Part shown: positions 12,759 to 14,723 of the stretch, piece by piece | Layout: every line of letters starts with the position of its first letter | How positions within the stretch are numbered: position 1 is the first letter of the stretch | Origin: GCA-002772825 sp964560655 | GTDB lineage: Bacteria; Patescibacteriota; Minisyncoccia; GCA-002772825 | Assembly (NCBI GenBank): GCA_964560655.1 | Contig: CAZLLR010000019.1 | Span: 1 to 14,723 of the forward strand | DNA: 14,723 bases | Direction of reading: 5' to 3' | The notes under the pieces: generated by a model | The model's input: the letters and a program-made list of their open reading frames with translations, nothing else | What the model was told of the DNA's origin: nothing | Databases searched by the model: none | Made by a program: the position numbers and the translations under genes

Positions 12759-13433
12759 ATGATTAATTTTCATATAATCACAATCTTTCCCGATATTTTA
12801 GATTCATATCTTAATGAATCTATATTAAAACGCGCCCAGAAAAGCAAATTGATAAAAATAAATACTTATGACTTGAGGAATTTCAGTAAAGATAAACACA
12901 GAAAAGTAGACGATAGACCATATGGAGGCGGGCCAGGTATGGTAATGCAAGTCGAACCATTAATAAAGGTGATAGATCATATCCTTAAGAAAAAAGTCAG
13001 TTCATCGTCCAAAGACAAAAGATCAAAAGTTAAAATAATCTTATTTTCACCAACTGGTAAGCAGTTTACTCAGACGACAGCTCGGAGTTTTGCAAAAAAG
13101 TATAAAGATATCGTCTTAATAGCCGGTCGTTATGAAGGTATTGATGTTCGTGTGAAGAAGATATTCAAAGCCGAGGAAGTCTCGGTCGGCCCTTATGTGC
13201 TAACGGGTGGAGAACTCCCGGCCATGGTGCTTATTGATGCTATATCTAGACAGATCAAAGGGGTATTAGGGAGTGAAGAATCTCTTGAAGATGTTAGGGG
13301 GCTAGGAATACCGGCATATACTCGTCCGGAAGTAGTAAGGTTTAGTAAGAAGAATTATAAAGTTCCAAAAGTCCTTTTATCTGGCAATCATAAGGCAATA
13401 GAGGAATGGAGGAAAAAGAATAGTAGAAAATAA
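12759..13433 (+). CDS. trmD: tRNA (guanine-N1)-methyltransferase TrmD
   Basis: 224 residues (usual about 240-250). It methylates G37 of tRNAs that carry G36G37, which prevents +1 frameshifting. SPOUT-fold blocks are clear: DDRPYGGGPGMVM (51-63), LIAGRYEGIDVRV (120-132), SVGPYVLTGGELPAMVLIDA (142-161), the conserved R164, YTRPEVV (187-193) and VPKVLLSGNHKAIEEWR (202-218). The usual loop with the catalytic Asp (DSF..GLL(D/E).PHYTRP) is about four residues shorter and reads ESLEDVRGLGIPAYTRP, so D178 is the likely but not certain equivalent. rimM, which often precedes trmD, and rplS, which often follows, are absent. The start is leaderless-type. Confidence 0.95.
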   Translation: MINFHIITIFPDILDSYLNESILKRAQKSKLIKINTYDLRNFSKDKHRKVDDRPYGGGPGMVMQVEPLIKVIDHILKKKVSSSSKDKRSKVKIILFSPTGKQFTQTTARSFAKKYKDIVLIAGRYEGIDVRVKKIFKAEEVSVGPYVLTGGELPAMVLIDAISRQIKGVLGSEESLEDVRGLGIPAYTRPEVVRFSKKNYKVPKVLLSGNHKAIEEWRKKNSRK

Positions 13434-13480
13434 TAATAAAATTGAGTAAATATATTATTTAGAGAATTAATCATTAAATA

Positions 13481-13506
13481 AAAACTCGCCCTTCTGGGAG
13501 AGTTTT
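13481..13506 (+). terminator. Terminator of trmD, fused to the next promoter
   Basis: AAAACTC (13481-13487) pairs with GAGTTTT (13500-13506), plus CCC/GGG inside, loop TTCT. Its closing TTTT runs straight into the TGATATAAT promoter of the ROK gene. Confidence 0.75.
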
Positions 13507-13514
13507 GATATAAT
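13506..13514 (+). promoter_or_regulatory. Extended -10 promoter of the ROK gene
   Basis: TGATATAAT, with -10 TATAAT (13509-13514) ending 6 bases before ATG 13521. The 14-base string AGTTTTGATATAAT is identical to that before parB. No good -35 is seen, as is common with extended -10 promoters. Confidence 0.7.
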
Positions 13515-13520
13515 TTAAAG

Positions 13521-14381
13521 ATGAGAGAAATAATTTTAGGAATAGATGTAGGAGCTACAAAAACTAGTGCAGTTCTTCTTAATAAAGATGATAAAAAGAT
13601 TATTTGGAAGAATACTGTTTCTACTGACAAAAGAAGTAAGAATAAGTTCCTTAAGAGGCTTTTTGTCCTTGTAGAAGAAAGTAAGAGGGAACATAAATTC
13701 TCAAGTATTGGTGTGGCAATAGCCTCTATCGTCGATGTAAAAACTGGGAAAATTATCAAAGCTCCTAATATAAGCATTATTGACGGTATTAATTTGATGT
13801 CATTATTGAAAGATAAGTTTAAAGTGCCTGTGAAAATACAAAATGACGCCGATTGCTTTGCTCTTGCAGAATATAAGATTGGTATAGGCAAGAAGTATGA
13901 TAACTTTGTCGGTATTACTTTAGGTTCTGGTATTGGTTGTGGTTTTATTATAGATAGAAAAATTTATAATGGCAGATCTGGGGGGGGTGCTGGTGAGTGT
14001 GGGCATATGATCATAAAAATGGGCGACAAGAACAGTTCTTTTGAAGATTTAGCTTCAGGTAAATTTATAAAGAGAGTTTATAAGAGGGGAGGAGAAGAAC
14101 TTTTCCTTGAGGCTAAGGATGGGAAAGTTAAGGCTAAGAAAGTATGCAGAGAGTTTGGGGAGAATTTAGGTCTCGGACTTTCAAATATTATAAATATTAT
14201 GAATCCGGAAGTAGTGGTAATCGGTGGGGGTATATCAGAGGCTATAAAGCCTATCTTGCCTATGGTAAAGATAAATATAAAGAAATATGTCATGTCTCCA
14301 AAGGCTAAAAACACACCGGTTGTAATATCCAAGCTTGGTGTATATGCCCCAGCTATAGGTGCTGCTTTATTGTTTGATTAG
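13521..14381 (+). CDS. ROK-family protein (sugar kinase type)
   Basis: 286 residues, slightly short for the family (about 290-320). The N-terminal phosphate loop is GIDVGATKTSAVLL (7-20), and the catalytic Asp is D109 in QNDADCFALAEYKIG. ITLGSGIGCGFIIDRKIYNG (132-151) and GGGAGECGHM (154-163) form the second half, with E159 and H162 at the places that bind sugar. VVIGGGISEAIKPIL is the C-terminal adenosine-binding block. The usual zinc-binding CxCGxxGCxE after GHM is absent; GDKNSSFEDLASG stands there instead. No DNA-binding domain precedes it, so a kinase (glucose, N-acetylglucosamine or N-acetylmannosamine type) is more likely than a repressor, but the substrate cannot be told from sequence. 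Confidence 0.9.
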   Translation: MREIILGIDVGATKTSAVLLNKDDKKIIWKNTVSTDKRSKNKFLKRLFVLVEESKREHKFSSIGVAIASIVDVKTGKIIKAPNISIIDGINLMSLLKDKFKVPVKIQNDADCFALAEYKIGIGKKYDNFVGITLGSGIGCGFIIDRKIYNGRSGGGAGECGHMIIKMGDKNSSFEDLASGKFIKRVYKRGGEELFLEAKDGKVKAKKVCREFGENLGLGLSNIINIMNPEVVVIGGGISEAIKPILPMVKINIKKYVMSPKAKNTPVVISKLGVYAPAIGAALLFD

Positions 14382-14391
14382 TTATCCCCAC

Positions 14392-14417
14392 ATAATTCTT
14401 CTTAAGAGGGTTATTTT
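14392..14417 (+). terminator. Probable terminator of the ROK gene
   Basis: ATAATTCTT (14392-14400) pairs with GAGGGTTAT (14406-14414), using several G-U pairs, followed by TTTAAT. It is weaker than the others in the window. Confidence 0.45.
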
Positions 14418-14426
14418 AATGTAATA

Positions 14427-14432
14427 TATACT
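14427..14432 (+). promoter_or_regulatory. -10 element of the 14439 gene
   Basis: TATACT ends 6 bases before the ATG at 14439, again the leaderless spacing. No clear -35. Confidence 0.5.
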
Positions 14433-14438
14433 TATTAT

Positions 14439-14723
14439 ATGAGAAAAAAGTCATCTGGTGATATTAAGATAAAAGTGGATCCATCTGTTTCTATACATAG
14501 AAAAGTTGAATCAAAAAAAGCTTTGATAATAATAGCTATTGCTGTAATTTTTGCCCTTCTATTGATAAGTGGCTTGATTATAAAGAATAAACTTCCCGAT
14601 AATAGTTTTTATCTAGATATGATTGAAGAGCAAAGTAAAAAACTAGAAACTATGAGGCAACTTAAAGAGCTAGACAAGCTCAGAGCTGAAGTTCCTCAAG
14701 AACAACAAGCCAAACAACTTAAA
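14439..14723 (+). CDS. Single-pass membrane protein with charged helical domain, 3' partial
   Basis: 95 codons from ATG 14439 to the window edge with no stop. Residues 1-26 are basic and polar (MRKKSSGDIKIKVDPSV), about 28-48 form a transmembrane helix (ALIIIAIAVIFALLLISGLI), and the rest is a charged helix-prone stretch (EEQSKKLETMRQLKELDKLR) likely to form a coiled coil outside the membrane. The start is supported by the -10 at 14427-14432; there is no SD. The real domain probably lies beyond the window, so no function can be assigned. Anchored enzymes and pilus- or wall-associated proteins share this layout. Confidence 0.75.
   Translation, partial: MRKKSSGDIKIKVDPSVSIHRKVESKKALIIIAIAVIFALLLISGLIIKNKLPDNSFYLDMIEEQSKKLETMRQLKELDKLRAEVPQEQQAKQLK

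Noticed and set aside
13980..13987. Run of eight G in the ROK gene as a frameshift
   Set aside because: The family blocks continue in the same frame on both sides (NGRSGGGAGECGHM), so the length is right.
1..14723. CRISPR array, transposon, prophage, toxin-antitoxin or defence genes
   Set aside because: No regularly spaced repeats, terminal repeats with a transposase, integrase, or known defence domains were seen in any frame.

Overview
This window looks like a chromosome segment from a Candidate Phyla Radiation (Patescibacteria) bacterium, most likely in the Parcubacteria group. That placement is an inference. It rests on A+T-rich, tightly packed housekeeping genes, shortened or pared-down versions of several universal proteins (Rel without its usual middle domains, TrmD with a shortened catalytic loop, a ROK protein without the zinc motif), a SerS with a variant motif 3, and a large Fn3 surface protein ending in a membrane anchor. 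TGA is used as a stop (serS, the 32-codon ORF), so there is no sign of TGA recoding.

Layout. Positions 1-3145 (+) hold the 3' part of a large fibronectin-III surface protein and a small membrane protein one base behind it. Positions 3179-3796 (-) hold a tRNA-Leu(CAA), a 100-N assembly gap, and a small unknown gene with its own terminator. ParB (+, 3864-4856) and a RelA/SpoT-family protein (-, 4846-6558) converge and overlap by 11 bp. Positions 6559-7148 contain no recognisable large gene but are not empty: a promoter-bearing palindrome, a 47-residue very basic small ORF, a second short ORF interrupted at a run of nine A, two RNA hairpins, a terminator and another palindrome. Then dprA followed by topA (both -), diverging from serS (+). 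The rest of the + strand is rpsP, khpA, trmD, a ROK-family sugar kinase or regulator, and a truncated single-pass membrane protein that runs off the end. The 361-base stretch 3503-3863 holds the gap, the tRNA and two promoters facing apart.

Functionally this is mostly core biology: translation (tRNA-Leu, SerS, S16, KhpA, TrmD), DNA topology, uptake and segregation (TopA, DprA, ParB), the stringent response (Rel) and the cell surface. I find no defence island, CRISPR array, prophage or integrated element, and no convincing new multi-gene system.

The less ordinary signal is in the intergenic DNA. At least five genes (dprA, rpsP, trmD, the ROK gene and the last gene) have a -10-like hexamer ending 6-7 bases before the ATG, which predicts leaderless mRNAs. 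The genes with clear Shine-Dalgarno sequences are instead operon-internal or small. Several spacers contain related palindromes (AATCCGCC/GGCGGATT and GTCAACC/GGTTGAC types) whose right arm supplies the -35 hexamer of the next promoter. The clearest is a perfect 40-bp palindrome between rpsP and khpA.
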